This document shows, piece after piece, positions 54,058 to 63,720 of a stretch of 64,000 bases of DNA (position 1 is the stretch's first letter; each line of letters starts with the position of its first letter). The notes beneath the pieces are model-generated. The model did no database searches, was not told the DNA's origin, and saw only the letters and a list, made by a program, of their open reading frames with translations. Location of the stretch: the NCBI GenBank assembly GCA_018268035.1, contig JAFDXI010000161.1, positions 1 to 64,000 on the forward strand, written 5' to 3'. A program made the translations under genes and the position numbers. This stretch comes from Bacteroidota bacterium. Its GTDB lineage: Bacteria > Bacteroidota > Bacteroidia > Chitinophagales > Chitinophagaceae.

Positions 54058-54567
54058 TTAACGGGCAATTGGCTGAACCTTTGATCTTGCATTTTGCTGT
54101 TGCAATGCATTATCTTTTCTTATTTTATCCCGGTATTTTTTATTGATAAATAAAAACCCGAAACATTCACCATCTTCTTTATCCAGATGTTTATGATGCA
54201 TTTTATGAGCATACCTCAATGATTTAATATACACATTGTTGCTACGGGAAAAGAATTTAAATCGTTGATGAATGATGATATCATGTACCAGAAAATAAGC
54301 TATGCCATATAAAGTAATACCGGCACCAACACTCACTACCGGCCAGTTTTTATACATACATCCCAACATGATCAATAACCAACTCGGTATGGCAAATATG
54401 ACGAAGAACCAATCATTTTTTTCAAAAAAACCAGGGCTATGCCTGTGATGATCTTTATGCAAAAACCATAGTGAGCCATGCATGATATATTTATGAGTGA
54501 ACCATGCAACTCCCTCCATCATCACAAATGCTGCAACAGCAATAAGTACATAGAAAATCCAGTTCAT
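54058..54567 (-). CDS. crtZ: Beta-carotene hydroxylase
   Basis: The 169-residue membrane di-iron hydroxylase has the histidine boxes HKYIMH (His25/His30), HKDHH (His37, His40, His41) and, after the second half, IIIHQRF and HKMHHKHLD. It adds 3-hydroxyls to carotenoid rings. Four hydrophobic segments alternate with the boxes. It is the last gene of an overlapping operon idi-crtD/crtI-cruF-crtZ: its ATG overlaps the stop of the preceding gene by 4 bp. Its presence implies a ring-bearing carotenoid, so a cyclase must be encoded elsewhere. Confidence 0.92.
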   Translation of the reverse strand: MNWIFYVLIAVAAFVMMEGVAWFTHKYIMHGSLWFLHKDHHRHSPGFFEKNDWFFVIFAIPSWLLIMLGCMYKNWPVVSVGAGITLYGIAYFLVHDIIIHQRFKFFSRSNNVYIKSLRYAHKMHHKHLDKEDGECFGFLFINKKYRDKIRKDNALQQQNARSKVQPIAR

Positions 54568-55253
54568 AAAAACGTTCTTAGCACCAGGAAAAATAATAAC
54601 TGAATGATCAGCAAATGTACCGAGAATACGTTTCGTTTGTTATAATTCAGTTTCCTGAAAACCCATAACAACATAGTGCTGATAATCATCCAGCTTATAT
54701 AATTGTAAACAGGAATATCGCCATTTTGCCATTTCCAGTAACCGAGTTTTACTGCAATAGGCTCCATCAGCCAATCAAAAAAAACGGAGAGAAATGCCGC
54801 ATCCACCAGGAAGGAAAGCATCTGCATTTTGGTATTGAGGTTAAGGCCTTGTTCCTGTATTTTTTTCAACATATAGTTTTCATAAGCCTGCGTAATCATT
54901 CCTGTGCAGTAGATAATTATAAACCAGTTGAAACCAATAATTAAAGGCACATTTAGAATTTTAATACCTAAAACATTTCCATATTCATATTTACCAAAAA
55001 TGGTTTGTGTGTTCACGCCAATTGCTTCTATACAAAACCCGCCAACAACTGTAAGCAATAAGAATAAATAAAAATTTTTGTTTTTGGACGGATGTGTTAT
55101 TATCAAAAGCGCTGACATGATTAAAAGATGAAGAGGTGTATTTTGAATAATCCAGTCTTTGTACGAAGTAAAAAGGATGCCAATAATGCCACAGGTATGA
55201 AAAATCAAAGCTAATGCCAAAGCAATATGATTCAATGTTTTTCTATTCTTCAT
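54564..55253 (-). CDS. Carotenoid biosynthesis protein, CruF-like (DUF422)
   Basis: The 229-residue membrane protein has about seven helices. The family motif is FCIEAIGVNTQTIFGKYEYG followed by VPLIIGFNWFIIIYCTGM. Members include CruF, which hydrates the 1',2' double bond of carotenoids in some bacteria. Ring formation has also been ascribed to related proteins, so the exact step is inferred. It overlaps crtZ by 4 bp and the crtI/crtD-type gene by 11 bp, so translation is coupled. Confidence 0.85.
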   Translation of the reverse strand: MKNRKTLNHIALALALIFHTCGIIGILFTSYKDWIIQNTPLHLLIMSALLIITHPSKNKNFYLFLLLTVVGGFCIEAIGVNTQTIFGKYEYGNVLGIKILNVPLIIGFNWFIIIYCTGMITQAYENYMLKKIQEQGLNLNTKMQMLSFLVDAAFLSVFFDWLMEPIAVKLGYWKWQNGDIPVYNYISWMIISTMLLWVFRKLNYNKRNVFSVHLLIIQLLFFLVLRTFL

Positions 55254-56757
55254 ACTTCCATTTTTTTCTGTCCTGAATAATCATCTCTGCAGTGATAGCA
55301 GCACTCTTCAAACATAAGGGGATACCTCCTCCGGGATGTACACTTCCGCCTGCAAAATAAAGCCTGTTGATATTTTTTGAAAAATTTGAATGCCTCAAAA
55401 AAGCTGCAGTTCGGCTGTTGGAACAGGTGCCATATAATGCCCCGCCATAACTGCCGGTGCCTGTTTCAATTTTTTGCGGATCCAAAATTTCTTCTGTTTC
55501 TATTAATGGTTCAATTTCAGAATGCAAAATACGGCTAAGCTTTATAAGAATATTTTGTTTATATGATTGAATAGTTGAGGGCTGGCTAAAATTAATATCC
55601 GCAGGGACATTCGCCATCACAAACCAGTTTTCTTTTTCACCTGTCGCATGCAACCCGGGCTCTATTTTTGAAGTGATATTGATATAAATTGTAGGATCAT
55701 TATATGGTAGCTTTTTATCAAATAAATACTTGAACTCTTCTTCATAATTTTTGCTGAAAAAAATATTGTGCAGTTCCAGTTGCGGAAATGATTTACTGAT
55801 GCCCCAGTAAAAAACCAATGCACTGCTACTGCGTTCCTGCTTTAAAAATTTTGTAGCCACAGCTACATCATTTAATAAATTCTGATAAGTGCAAAACACA
55901 TCAACATTACTTATGACCACATCTGCTAAAAATTTTTTCTGATTGCTGATGATCCCTGTTGCTTTTTTATTTGTTACAATTATTTTTTCCACACCAGTAT
56001 TAAAATGAAACCTTGCTCCTTTTTTTATTGCAAGATTAAACAAAGCCCGATTGACAGACATCATGCCCCCTTTAGGGTAATAACTACCCAGATTCAATTC
56101 AAGATGACAGATGAGTTGCAACATGCCCGGTGCTTCGTATGGATTGCTGCCACAATATGTAGCAAACCTGTCAAACAACTGAACCAGTTTTGGGTTTTTA
56201 AAATATTTTTTATTAACAGCATGCAAGGAAGAAAAAAGATAACGGTACCGTGTTGACGACAGTGTTTGTATTATTTCAGATAAACGCCATCCATTTTTTT
56301 TATGCAGTGAATGGTTGAGAAAAATTTTACCAATATCATCATAAATCCTGCGAGCTTCATCCAGGTAATTTTCAATAGAATGAATTGGTTCATTCAATTT
56401 CTGATATAGCTCCTGTTGCAGTTTTTTCCTGTCGGCAAAAGCATTTATTACAGTAGCATCCTCATAGAAATACCTGCAGGTTATATCCAGTTTTTTAAAT
56501 TCCAGATGTTGGTTTATATCTTCTCCAGCAAGCTCAAAAAGTAATTCAATATTTTCAGGTTGCACAAAAACACTTGGCCCTGAATCAAAACAAAAACCAT
56601 TTTTTTTAATCTCATACAACTTGCCACCAGGATGATCATTTTTTTCAAAAACATCCACAGTAAAACCATGTACTGCAAGCCGTATAGCAGTTGCTATACC
56701 AGCAATACCAGCGCCAATAATTATTGCTTTGGGTGATGGCTGCATGACATTAAGCAA
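55243..56757 (-). CDS. CrtI-family carotenoid desaturase, probably CrtD type
   Basis: The 504-residue FAD enzyme has the dinucleotide loop IIIGAGIAGIATAIRL near residue 11 and the C-terminal FAD motif FAGGSVHPGGGIPLCLKSA. That C-terminal motif is closer to CrtD (3,4-desaturase acting on hydroxylated carotenoids) than to CrtI, whose ending usually reads GASTHPG. With a CruF-like hydratase next to it, a CruF-CrtD pair making a monocyclic, hydroxylated product is the simplest reading. Its start overlaps the end of idi by 8 bp. I cannot exclude an ordinary phytoene desaturase. Confidence 0.85.
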   Translation of the reverse strand: MLNVMQPSPKAIIIGAGIAGIATAIRLAVHGFTVDVFEKNDHPGGKLYEIKKNGFCFDSGPSVFVQPENIELLFELAGEDINQHLEFKKLDITCRYFYEDATVINAFADRKKLQQELYQKLNEPIHSIENYLDEARRIYDDIGKIFLNHSLHKKNGWRLSEIIQTLSSTRYRYLFSSLHAVNKKYFKNPKLVQLFDRFATYCGSNPYEAPGMLQLICHLELNLGSYYPKGGMMSVNRALFNLAIKKGARFHFNTGVEKIIVTNKKATGIISNQKKFLADVVISNVDVFCTYQNLLNDVAVATKFLKQERSSSALVFYWGISKSFPQLELHNIFFSKNYEEEFKYLFDKKLPYNDPTIYINITSKIEPGLHATGEKENWFVMANVPADINFSQPSTIQSYKQNILIKLSRILHSEIEPLIETEEILDPQKIETGTGSYGGALYGTCSNSRTAAFLRHSNFSKNINRLYFAGGSVHPGGGIPLCLKSAAITAEMIIQDRKKWKYEE

Positions 56758-57283
56758 CAGCGGCAGCCACTGATGCCTGTTGCCATTTTTTTATCATGGG
56801 AAAAGCAATTGAAAACCATGCAGTGAATTTGGAAGGATGTGTCTGCAGGTTTGATTCAATTTCCTGCATTGGGCGGAAACAAATATCTTTTACTTCATGT
56901 TTATTAAAATTTATTTCGCCATTATGATAGCCCACAAAAACATGATCAAATTCGTTTTCAGTTAGCCCATTTTCGAAGCTTGCATAATAAACAAACTCAA
57001 AAGCTTTTTCAAGTGATGTTTCAAAACCAAGTTCTTCTTTTAACCTTCTTGCTGCAGCCACTTCTGTTATTTCTCCTGGTTTTGGATGACTACAGCAGGC
57101 ATTGGTCCACAAACCACCACTGTGATATTTTTGAAATGCCCTTTGTTGCAACAACATTTCATTCTTTTTATTAAAAATAAAAACACTGAAAGCCCTGTGC
57201 AGTATGCCTTTTCGGTGTGCTTCCATTTTTTCCATTGCCCCTGTTTCTTCGTCCAGCTCATTTATCAGAATAACTTGTTCCAT
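56750..57283 (-). CDS. idi: Isopentenyl-diphosphate delta-isomerase, type 1
   Basis: The 177-residue Nudix-fold enzyme makes DMAPP from IPP for terpenoid synthesis. Key parts are present: LHRAFSVFIF, the Cys motif TNACCSHPKPGE (Cys63/64) and the catalytic Glu region ENGLTENEFDHVF. It heads the carotenoid operon; the next gene overlaps it by 8 bp. On the coding strand a weak -7-like TATATTTA lies about 10 bp upstream. Phytoene synthase (crtB) is absent from the window. Confidence 0.92.
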   Translation of the reverse strand: MEQVILINELDEETGAMEKMEAHRKGILHRAFSVFIFNKKNEMLLQQRAFQKYHSGGLWTNACCSHPKPGEITEVAAARRLKEELGFETSLEKAFEFVYYASFENGLTENEFDHVFVGYHNGEINFNKHEVKDICFRPMQEIESNLQTHPSKFTAWFSIAFPMIKKWQQASVAAAVA

Positions 57284-57371
57284 AGATTAAATATAAGGTT
57301 TGTAAGGTTTTCTGCTGCATAAATCATGCATGTTTTTTTGCGATGTGTATAAATTTAAAATGCCGAATTCA

Positions 57372-59402
57372 TTACCTGATTAGAACCACTGTACCTTTTA
57401 AAATAACAGGTGTTGCATCATTATCTTCAAAATATTGCAACATCCATACATAGGTACCTGCAGGCTGTGGATTACCATTAATTCTACCATCCCATTTTTT
57501 TGTCCAATCCTTAGATTCAAAGACTAATTGGCCCCAACGGTTATACACCCTAAACACAAGATTTTTTGCTTTATATGCATTCAATGGATATAGATAATCG
57601 TTCAAGCCATCACCATTAGGTGTAAATGCTGATGGCACTGCTATATGACAACTGTAAAAAACTTTTACCATCGCCTGTGATGTATCATAACACCCAATAT
57701 CATTTTTTACTGTCAATGAAACAGGGAATGACCTTCCATCTCTTGTCAGTGGATTTGCATAATATTTTGGTAATGGTATTTGTAAATTGCTGGTTGTTCC
57801 ATCGCCGAAGGTCCAAAACCAGCTAATAATTTTTCCAGTACTGGAATCAATAAATTGAGCAGCATCTTCAGGACATAATTGTTTAGAAGGAGTTACAACA
57901 AATCTGGATACCAGTTCATTATCCAAAATAATATCAGCAGCAGCGCTATCGGTACAAACACCATTACTCACATTTAACTGAATATGCTTATTACCATAAT
58001 CATTAAAATTAAAAATAGAATCTTCTGTAGTACTCGCACCATTTGTATCAAAAACCCAGTTCCATTGGTTCACACCATTCCTTCCATCATGCGAATAAAA
58101 CAATGTATCAAACACACAACCTAAATGCACACTATAATCAAACACCGCAGAAACTGTATCCGCAGTAACAAAACCAATAAATGACCCTGCGGGTGTTTCC
58201 TGTGCACATTCATCGAGGACAGTGTTGCCATCTGAACCTTTTTGCAATGTAATGGTAAAGTTGCCTGCAGTTTGAATGGGTTTATTGAGCTTTACTTTAA
58301 TGATGGGTGATAAACCGTTGGCACAACTATCAGCCATTGCGCTTGTAACCTGAATAGAAGGATTTCCTGTAACTACAAAATCAGAACCATCTGAAGCAAC
58401 AGTACTACACAACATTTTTTTTCTAAATACCAACCTGATTTCGTTTGGTGAGCAGGCAATTGGTGTCATACTATCCATAGGTGTTGGCGCCAGTGGATTA
58501 ATAGTAAACGGAACAGTTGATCCTGGTGGGATATTATTATCACAATTATCTAACAAAGAATTCTGATCTGATCCGTTTTGTATCACAAGGGAATATTGAC
58601 CTGGTGGTAATGGTTTGTCCAATGTAATCGAAAATGAATCCATATCAAAAGCATTACTGCAATTCAGGCTACTGGCAGCAACAACATTTGCAGATGAAGG
58701 TGAAAGAGTAAAATCAGTACCATCTATTGCTAAACTTGTACATTTTACTTTTTTGTTGAGGGTAACTGTTATTACTTGTCCTGCACAATCAGCCGTTGCA
58801 GATAACAATGCAGGTTTGGTAGTATCTGTAATACTTGCAGTGCCACCTTTAAAAGAAAGAGCATAACCACTCTGACCACTACCCGAGAAATGGCTAATCA
58901 GTAAAAGATATGTGTGACCAGCGGTGATGTTGGGCATCTTGCTGAAAGTGGTTACACCTGTAGTGGGGTCTGAAGCACAACTAACAGAATTTGAATTATT
59001 CGCAGCAGTACCGGTTACACCATAAGAGCCGCTCCAATTACCTACGACAAATATTGATGCATCTGTATAAACATCTTTTGGGTCATGGCCTGTAATATCA
59101 AAAAGCTGCCAGTCATAATCATCACCCAAATCTTCTGGTGTAATGGTCAAACCCAATGTCCCGGATTGATAACAGGTGAATCTGTACCAGAAAGGGTTAA
59201 GATCACCATAAGCAGCATTACTGCAACCCGGCACAGGTATTGTTTTACCGCCACATGTCGGCACACTTGCCTGTTTGAAAGTATCTGTACCACAAACCGG
59301 GAATGCTGTAGAAGGATTCTGTCCCAGCGTTATGCAGGCAGTTTGGCTTTGGGCTGCAAACGCAATAAACAATAAAAGAACAGGTAGAATTTTTCTCAGC
59401 AT
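57372..59402 (-). CDS. T9SS type B (gliding-motility C-terminal domain) surface protein
   Basis: The 676-residue exported protein has a signal peptide (LLLFIAFAAQSQTAC). A Cys-rich N-terminal domain (about 20-190) is followed by two Ig-like repeats of about 105 residues with paired Cys. A PKD domain comes next (RNGVNQWNWVFDTNGAS, then WFWTFGDGT). The last 85 residues are the type B C-terminal domain: AVPSAFTPNGDGLNDYLYP, FRVYNRWGQLVFES, then PAGTYVWMLQY. Such domains direct secretion by the type IX system and attachment to the surface. A start at 59414 would use TTG and add four residues, so I use the ATG at 59402. The ligand or adhesion target is unknown. Confidence 0.9.
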   Translation of the reverse strand: MLRKILPVLLLFIAFAAQSQTACITLGQNPSTAFPVCGTDTFKQASVPTCGGKTIPVPGCSNAAYGDLNPFWYRFTCYQSGTLGLTITPEDLGDDYDWQLFDITGHDPKDVYTDASIFVVGNWSGSYGVTGTAANNSNSVSCASDPTTGVTTFSKMPNITAGHTYLLLISHFSGSGQSGYALSFKGGTASITDTTKPALLSATADCAGQVITVTLNKKVKCTSLAIDGTDFTLSPSSANVVAASSLNCSNAFDMDSFSITLDKPLPPGQYSLVIQNGSDQNSLLDNCDNNIPPGSTVPFTINPLAPTPMDSMTPIACSPNEIRLVFRKKMLCSTVASDGSDFVVTGNPSIQVTSAMADSCANGLSPIIKVKLNKPIQTAGNFTITLQKGSDGNTVLDECAQETPAGSFIGFVTADTVSAVFDYSVHLGCVFDTLFYSHDGRNGVNQWNWVFDTNGASTTEDSIFNFNDYGNKHIQLNVSNGVCTDSAAADIILDNELVSRFVVTPSKQLCPEDAAQFIDSSTGKIISWFWTFGDGTTSNLQIPLPKYYANPLTRDGRSFPVSLTVKNDIGCYDTSQAMVKVFYSCHIAVPSAFTPNGDGLNDYLYPLNAYKAKNLVFRVYNRWGQLVFESKDWTKKWDGRINGNPQPAGTYVWMLQYFEDNDATPVILKGTVVLIR

Positions 59403-59464
59403 AATATCTAACAAATAAAGACAATTACAACCATGATTGCGTTGCTGACATTAACTAATTAGTT

Positions 59465-59881
59465 TTAAACAGCAGTATCCAGAAACAAACTTTTCAGTTC
59501 GGGTGTTGGCAACCAGCAGGCATCCCGTTTACCAAACCATTTATAACGGTTTTTTGCAATAAAATTGTACACTCCATCCCGTATGAATTTTGGAACAATA
59601 ATAAAAACCCACAAAATTTTTGCCCACCCATTCAGTCTTTTGGCTACCCTTAATGCAGCAGTTGACCTTGTATAAACAATATTATTTTCAAATAAAACAA
59701 AAGAATTAAAATCATTCACAGGCAGGTCAAAATCAACTAATATTTTTTGTGCAAAAGATGATTGTAATGATGCAAACCTGAATATATTTTTGGGATCATG
59801 ACTGATAACATACTGCACACTGTTATTGCACAAATTGCAAACGCCATCAAACAAAATAACCGGGTGCATTACATCATTCAT
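59465..59881 (-). CDS. DCC-family thiol-disulfide oxidoreductase-like protein
   Basis: The 138-residue protein has the family motif ILFDGVCNLCNNS (DGVCxLC, Cys near 15 and 18), followed by HDPKNIFRFASLQS and a C-terminal helix. DCC proteins resemble thioredoxin folds and may reduce or swap disulfides, but their substrates are not known. It lies 12 bp downstream of purH on the same strand and is likely co-transcribed with it. A single weak hydrophobic segment (ILWVFIIVP) suggests loose membrane contact. Confidence 0.88.
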   Translation of the reverse strand: MNDVMHPVILFDGVCNLCNNSVQYVISHDPKNIFRFASLQSSFAQKILVDFDLPVNDFNSFVLFENNIVYTRSTAALRVAKRLNGWAKILWVFIIVPKFIRDGVYNFIAKNRYKWFGKRDACWLPTPELKSLFLDTAV

Positions 59882-59893
59882 GTTGCAAAAATA

Positions 59894-61459
59894 CTAATGT
59901 CTGAAATGTCGCAGACCGGTAAACACCATTGCAAGTTGATGTTTCACACAATACTCTATACTTTCTTTATCCCGCATAGAACCGCCAGGCTGAATGAAAG
60001 CTTCAATCCCGTTTTCATGTGCCAATTGCACAGAATCACTGAATGGAAAGAATGCATCACTTGCTAAAACTGCACCTTTGAGATCAAAACTAAACTGCTT
60101 CGATTTTTCAATAGCCTGACGCAATGCATCCACACGGCTTGTTTGTCCACAACCTTTTCCAATCAATTGTTTATTCTTTGTTAGCGCAATGGCGTTACTT
60201 TTCAAATGTTTGCAGATGATATTGGCAAATGCTAGTTCATCTTTTTCTGCATCACTGGTATTTCTTCCACCCACTTCATTCCAATCAGCATAATTGCCTT
60301 TATCAAAATCCTGTGCAAGAGTTCCATTGAGAATAGATTTATATTGAACAGGTGATTTTGATGGATCTGTTTGTAGTTGTAGTAATATCCTGTTCTTTTT
60401 TGATTGCAAAATTCGCAATGCAGCTTCTTCAAAAGCAGGTGCTATCAACACTTCAAAAAATATTTCATTAATAGCAGAAGCTGTATTTTCATCAATAGCA
60501 TTGTTGGTAACCAATACTCCACCAAATGCACTTTCAGGATCACATTGTAATGCGGCATCCCAACTTTCTTTGACAGAAGTGCGTTGTGCAACACCACAAA
60601 CATTAGTGTGTTTGATCACAGCGAATACCGGATCAGTTTTCTGAGTTGGATTGCTTGAAAATGATTTTGGAAATTCTGATATCAATTGAATGGCTGCATC
60701 AATATCAACGAGGTTGTTATAAGAAATTTCTTTGCCATGTAACTGAGTAAATACTTCGGATAAATCACCATAAAACATTGCCTGCTGATGAGGGTTTTCA
60801 CCATAGCGCAATGATTGTTTTTTGTGATAAGGATTGAATAATGAAGGATTAAAATAATTACTGATAGCAATATCATAATTCATTACTATATCAAAAGCTT
60901 TGGCAGCATATTGTTTACGTTGTTCAAGCGTACTTTCACCTTTTTGGGCTTGTAATAATTCAACCAATGATTGATAATCTTCTTTTGCAGCCACTACCAA
61001 CACATCTTTAAAGTTTTTTGCAGCAGCCCTGATCATAGACGGCCCGCCAATATCTATTTTTTCAATAATAGATTTTTCAACTGTACTGGAATCACCGCTG
61101 AATAAAGGAGAAGCAAACTGTGTGACCGTTTCTTCAAAAGGATAAAGGTCAACAATCACAAGATCTATTTCAGGAATTTTATATTGTGCCATTTCACTAA
61201 TATCCTGCTCCATATCGCGTCTTCCCAAAATACCACCAAAAATTATTGGATGCAATGTTTTTACACGGCCACCTAAAATTGACGGATAACTGGTCAATGA
61301 TTCAACAGGGATACATTTTATACCGAGGCCTTCAATAAACTTTTGTGTGCCACCGGTAGTATAAATTTTTATTCCAAGCTGATCTAAGCTTTTAACTATT
61401 GGCTCCAACCCGTCTTTATAAAAAACAGAAATTAATGCGCCTGCAATTTTCTTTTGCAT
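59894..61459 (-). CDS. purH: Bifunctional AICAR transformylase/IMP cyclohydrolase
   Basis: It performs the last two steps of purine synthesis, from AICAR to IMP. The 521-residue protein has both domains: the cyclohydrolase in the first 190 residues (ALISVFYKDGLEPIV; TYPSILGGRVKTLHP-like) and the transformylase with SLRYGENPHQQAMF and IKHTNVCGVAQ. The C-terminal VLASDAFFPFSDSVQLA is conserved. It is complete and of normal length. Upstream, comEC ends 7 bp before its start; downstream is the DCC gene. These three are probably one transcription unit. Confidence 0.95.
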   Translation of the reverse strand: MQKKIAGALISVFYKDGLEPIVKSLDQLGIKIYTTGGTQKFIEGLGIKCIPVESLTSYPSILGGRVKTLHPIIFGGILGRRDMEQDISEMAQYKIPEIDLVIVDLYPFEETVTQFASPLFSGDSSTVEKSIIEKIDIGGPSMIRAAAKNFKDVLVVAAKEDYQSLVELLQAQKGESTLEQRKQYAAKAFDIVMNYDIAISNYFNPSLFNPYHKKQSLRYGENPHQQAMFYGDLSEVFTQLHGKEISYNNLVDIDAAIQLISEFPKSFSSNPTQKTDPVFAVIKHTNVCGVAQRTSVKESWDAALQCDPESAFGGVLVTNNAIDENTASAINEIFFEVLIAPAFEEAALRILQSKKNRILLQLQTDPSKSPVQYKSILNGTLAQDFDKGNYADWNEVGGRNTSDAEKDELAFANIICKHLKSNAIALTKNKQLIGKGCGQTSRVDALRQAIEKSKQFSFDLKGAVLASDAFFPFSDSVQLAHENGIEAFIQPGGSMRDKESIEYCVKHQLAMVFTGLRHFRH

Positions 61460-61466
61460 AATAGAA

Positions 61467-63533
61467 TTACAATTTTAAAGTGAATGCACCATCTTGTGCA
61501 GTTGAAAAGAAGCGCAAATGTAACTGCTCAAATTGTTTTTTCCATTGCTGCGATTTCCACACAGGCACACTGCCATCGGCAACAATATAACCGCAATTAA
61601 AAATTTTACTGATTTCTAACGGGGTTAAAACGGTATTCTTTGTCAGAATTAAAACATGTAAAGGGATTTTTTTATCAGGAAAATTTAGCTTGCTACAATT
61701 TCCTAATAATAAAATATTTTTTGAGTGAATGTTGAGTACCCTGTTTTCAATGCAGGGCAGTAAAATATTTTCCCTGTTATACACCCGGTGTTTTATCCGG
61801 GATGGTTTTATATTAAAATTTCTGAGAAGAGTATTGGTGACAACAGTTGTATCGCCGGCAAATTTTACAGTTCTACCTGCAATAAAATCTATAGCTGATA
61901 ATTTGGGAACATGATAAACAATCAATTTTTTTTGTTGTTGATGGCGAATAAAAACAACATCACGAAAAACGAAAAATATACAAAAACAAAACAGCGCTTT
62001 TAATAAATAGTTTGTACGCCTGTTGAATATCCATGCACAAACAAAACATGTAGCAATCGTAAGAATGATTAGCTGGATGAGTGAGAAGTGAAGGCCATCC
62101 CATGTTGAGAAAGGTAGTTTATCAATGTGTTCAATAAAATCATTCATCAGTTTGATACACCATTCAGTAACCCATCCGATAAATGATGCAAGCAAGTGCC
62201 ACCATGAAAAACAAAACAATAACAACTCTTCAAATAAAATAATACCAGACAGTGGCACAGCAAATAAATTAGACAATAAAAATAAAATTGGCAACTGATG
62301 AAAATGATAAATAACAATAGGCAGCGTAAACACCTGTGCTGACAAACTAATAGCGCATAATTGCCATATACTCCTTATCATTTTATTTTTAAAATACAAC
62401 TGGTTACTTATGCTTTTATTACATAGAACAATACTAAAGACTGCACTGTATGAAAGCTGGAAGCCAACGTCCCACAAATAAAAAGGGTTGATTAAAAGTA
62501 ACACAAATGCTGAAGCAGCAAGAGTATTGTACATGTTCCCTCTTTTATTCATAGTCCTGCCTATCAACAAAAAACTAAACATCACAGATGCACGCAAAAC
62601 AGATGGTGCGGCACCTGCAATTAACGTAAACAACCAGATCACTAATAATACGATTAGAGGCTCAACCCACTTCCTGATTTTTTTTGATTTAAACAAACTA
62701 AAGAAAGATAATAATGCGCCATAAATCACACCGATATGTAAGCCGCTGATTGCAATGATGTGTACTACACCGGTATTGCTGTAAGCCTGTACCAGGTCTT
62801 TATCAAGATCGTTTCTATACCCCAACAATAATGCTTCTGCAATGCCTAATGCCTTTGATGATTGTATATTTATTTTCAAAACATTCAATGCCCAATCCCT
62901 TATTGCAAATAACAATTGATGAATTTTATTAACATTGTCAACTTCAAGCATTTTAAAATCCTTTTTTGAAAGAAAAATCTGCCCGGTTATATTTTGAAAT
63001 AAACAATACCTTTTATAATCCAGCGCAGCAGGGTTGCCATTGTTATTGATTGCCTGAATAGATTTTCTGAAAAAAATTTGCTTACCATATTTCAGTTGTG
63101 TTGTAACAGCATCATTTTTAAAATAAATAAGGATATTACCTTTTGTATTTATCAGTTTTTCATTTTTCACCACAAAAGATACTTCAGCTAAAGCTTTATA
63201 AGAATTTGTTTTTTGAACCAAAGGTTCCTGTATGGTAGCAATAACAAAATCGTCAGGCTGATAAAACTTACCATACCAATTGCTGTTATGCTGAATATTT
63301 TGCAACCAGGTAATTACAATACCGGCACTTACAAACAAGAGTAAAATAAAACAACCTCTCACCCAGCCATAAACAAACTTTTTAAAAGAAGACAGCTTAC
63401 TAAATATAAACAAACCAATAGCAGCAATAGCTATAATTGCAATTGCCACAAATATGTTAAGGTGAAAATACCATTGCAAAATGATGCCGGCATTGAATGC
63501 CATAAGAATCCGGGTAAAGGGTATCTTTTTCAC
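61467..63533 (-). CDS. comEC: ComEC/Rec2-family DNA-uptake channel protein
   Basis: The 688-residue inner-membrane protein has a DUF4131-like N-terminus with helices (ILQWYFHLNIFVAIAIIAIAA) and the competence domain with many helices (HIIAISGLHIGVIYGALLSF). In natural transformation it moves single-stranded DNA into the cytoplasm. The C-terminal 150 residues lack the metallo-beta-lactamase HxHxDH metal motif found in longer ComEC proteins, so this domain is degenerate or absent, as in many Bacteroidota. It ends 7 bp before the purH start on the same strand. Other competence genes are not in the window. Confidence 0.9.
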   Translation of the reverse strand: MKKIPFTRILMAFNAGIILQWYFHLNIFVAIAIIAIAAIGLFIFSKLSSFKKFVYGWVRGCFILLLFVSAGIVITWLQNIQHNSNWYGKFYQPDDFVIATIQEPLVQKTNSYKALAEVSFVVKNEKLINTKGNILIYFKNDAVTTQLKYGKQIFFRKSIQAINNNGNPAALDYKRYCLFQNITGQIFLSKKDFKMLEVDNVNKIHQLLFAIRDWALNVLKINIQSSKALGIAEALLLGYRNDLDKDLVQAYSNTGVVHIIAISGLHIGVIYGALLSFFSLFKSKKIRKWVEPLIVLLVIWLFTLIAGAAPSVLRASVMFSFLLIGRTMNKRGNMYNTLAASAFVLLLINPFYLWDVGFQLSYSAVFSIVLCNKSISNQLYFKNKMIRSIWQLCAISLSAQVFTLPIVIYHFHQLPILFLLSNLFAVPLSGIILFEELLLFCFSWWHLLASFIGWVTEWCIKLMNDFIEHIDKLPFSTWDGLHFSLIQLIILTIATCFVCAWIFNRRTNYLLKALFCFCIFFVFRDVVFIRHQQQKKLIVYHVPKLSAIDFIAGRTVKFAGDTTVVTNTLLRNFNIKPSRIKHRVYNRENILLPCIENRVLNIHSKNILLLGNCSKLNFPDKKIPLHVLILTKNTVLTPLEISKIFNCGYIVADGSVPVWKSQQWKKQFEQLHLRFFSTAQDGAFTLKL

Positions 63534-63650
63534 AGGTAATAATTAAGAAAAAACGTTAGCATAAATATAAAACATTCCGACATCAGCTACATTAAAATAT
63601 TCAAAATCAAAGTGTATTTCGATAAAAAAAGTTGTTTTTACAATTTTTAC

Positions 63651-63680
63651 TTGTAACAAGCCAAAATTTGTTTACCTTTG
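63651..63680 (+). promoter_or_regulatory. Bacteroidota-type sigma factor promoter
   Basis: A -33 TTG (63651-63653) and a perfect -7 TACCTTTG (63673-63680, TAnnTTTG) are separated by 19 bp, inside the usual range. The ATG of the next gene follows after 40 bp. It is the clearest promoter in the window and supports the start at 63721. Confidence 0.75.
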
Positions 63681-63720
63681 CAGTCCCGTCGTTTTATTAA
63701 TACAAAATTTCAATTACAGA

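Noticed and set aside
63534-63660. Promoter for comEC on the minus strand
   Set aside because: Several TATATTTA-like words occur but none is a full TAnnTTTG with a TTG at 17-23 bp, so I could not support one.
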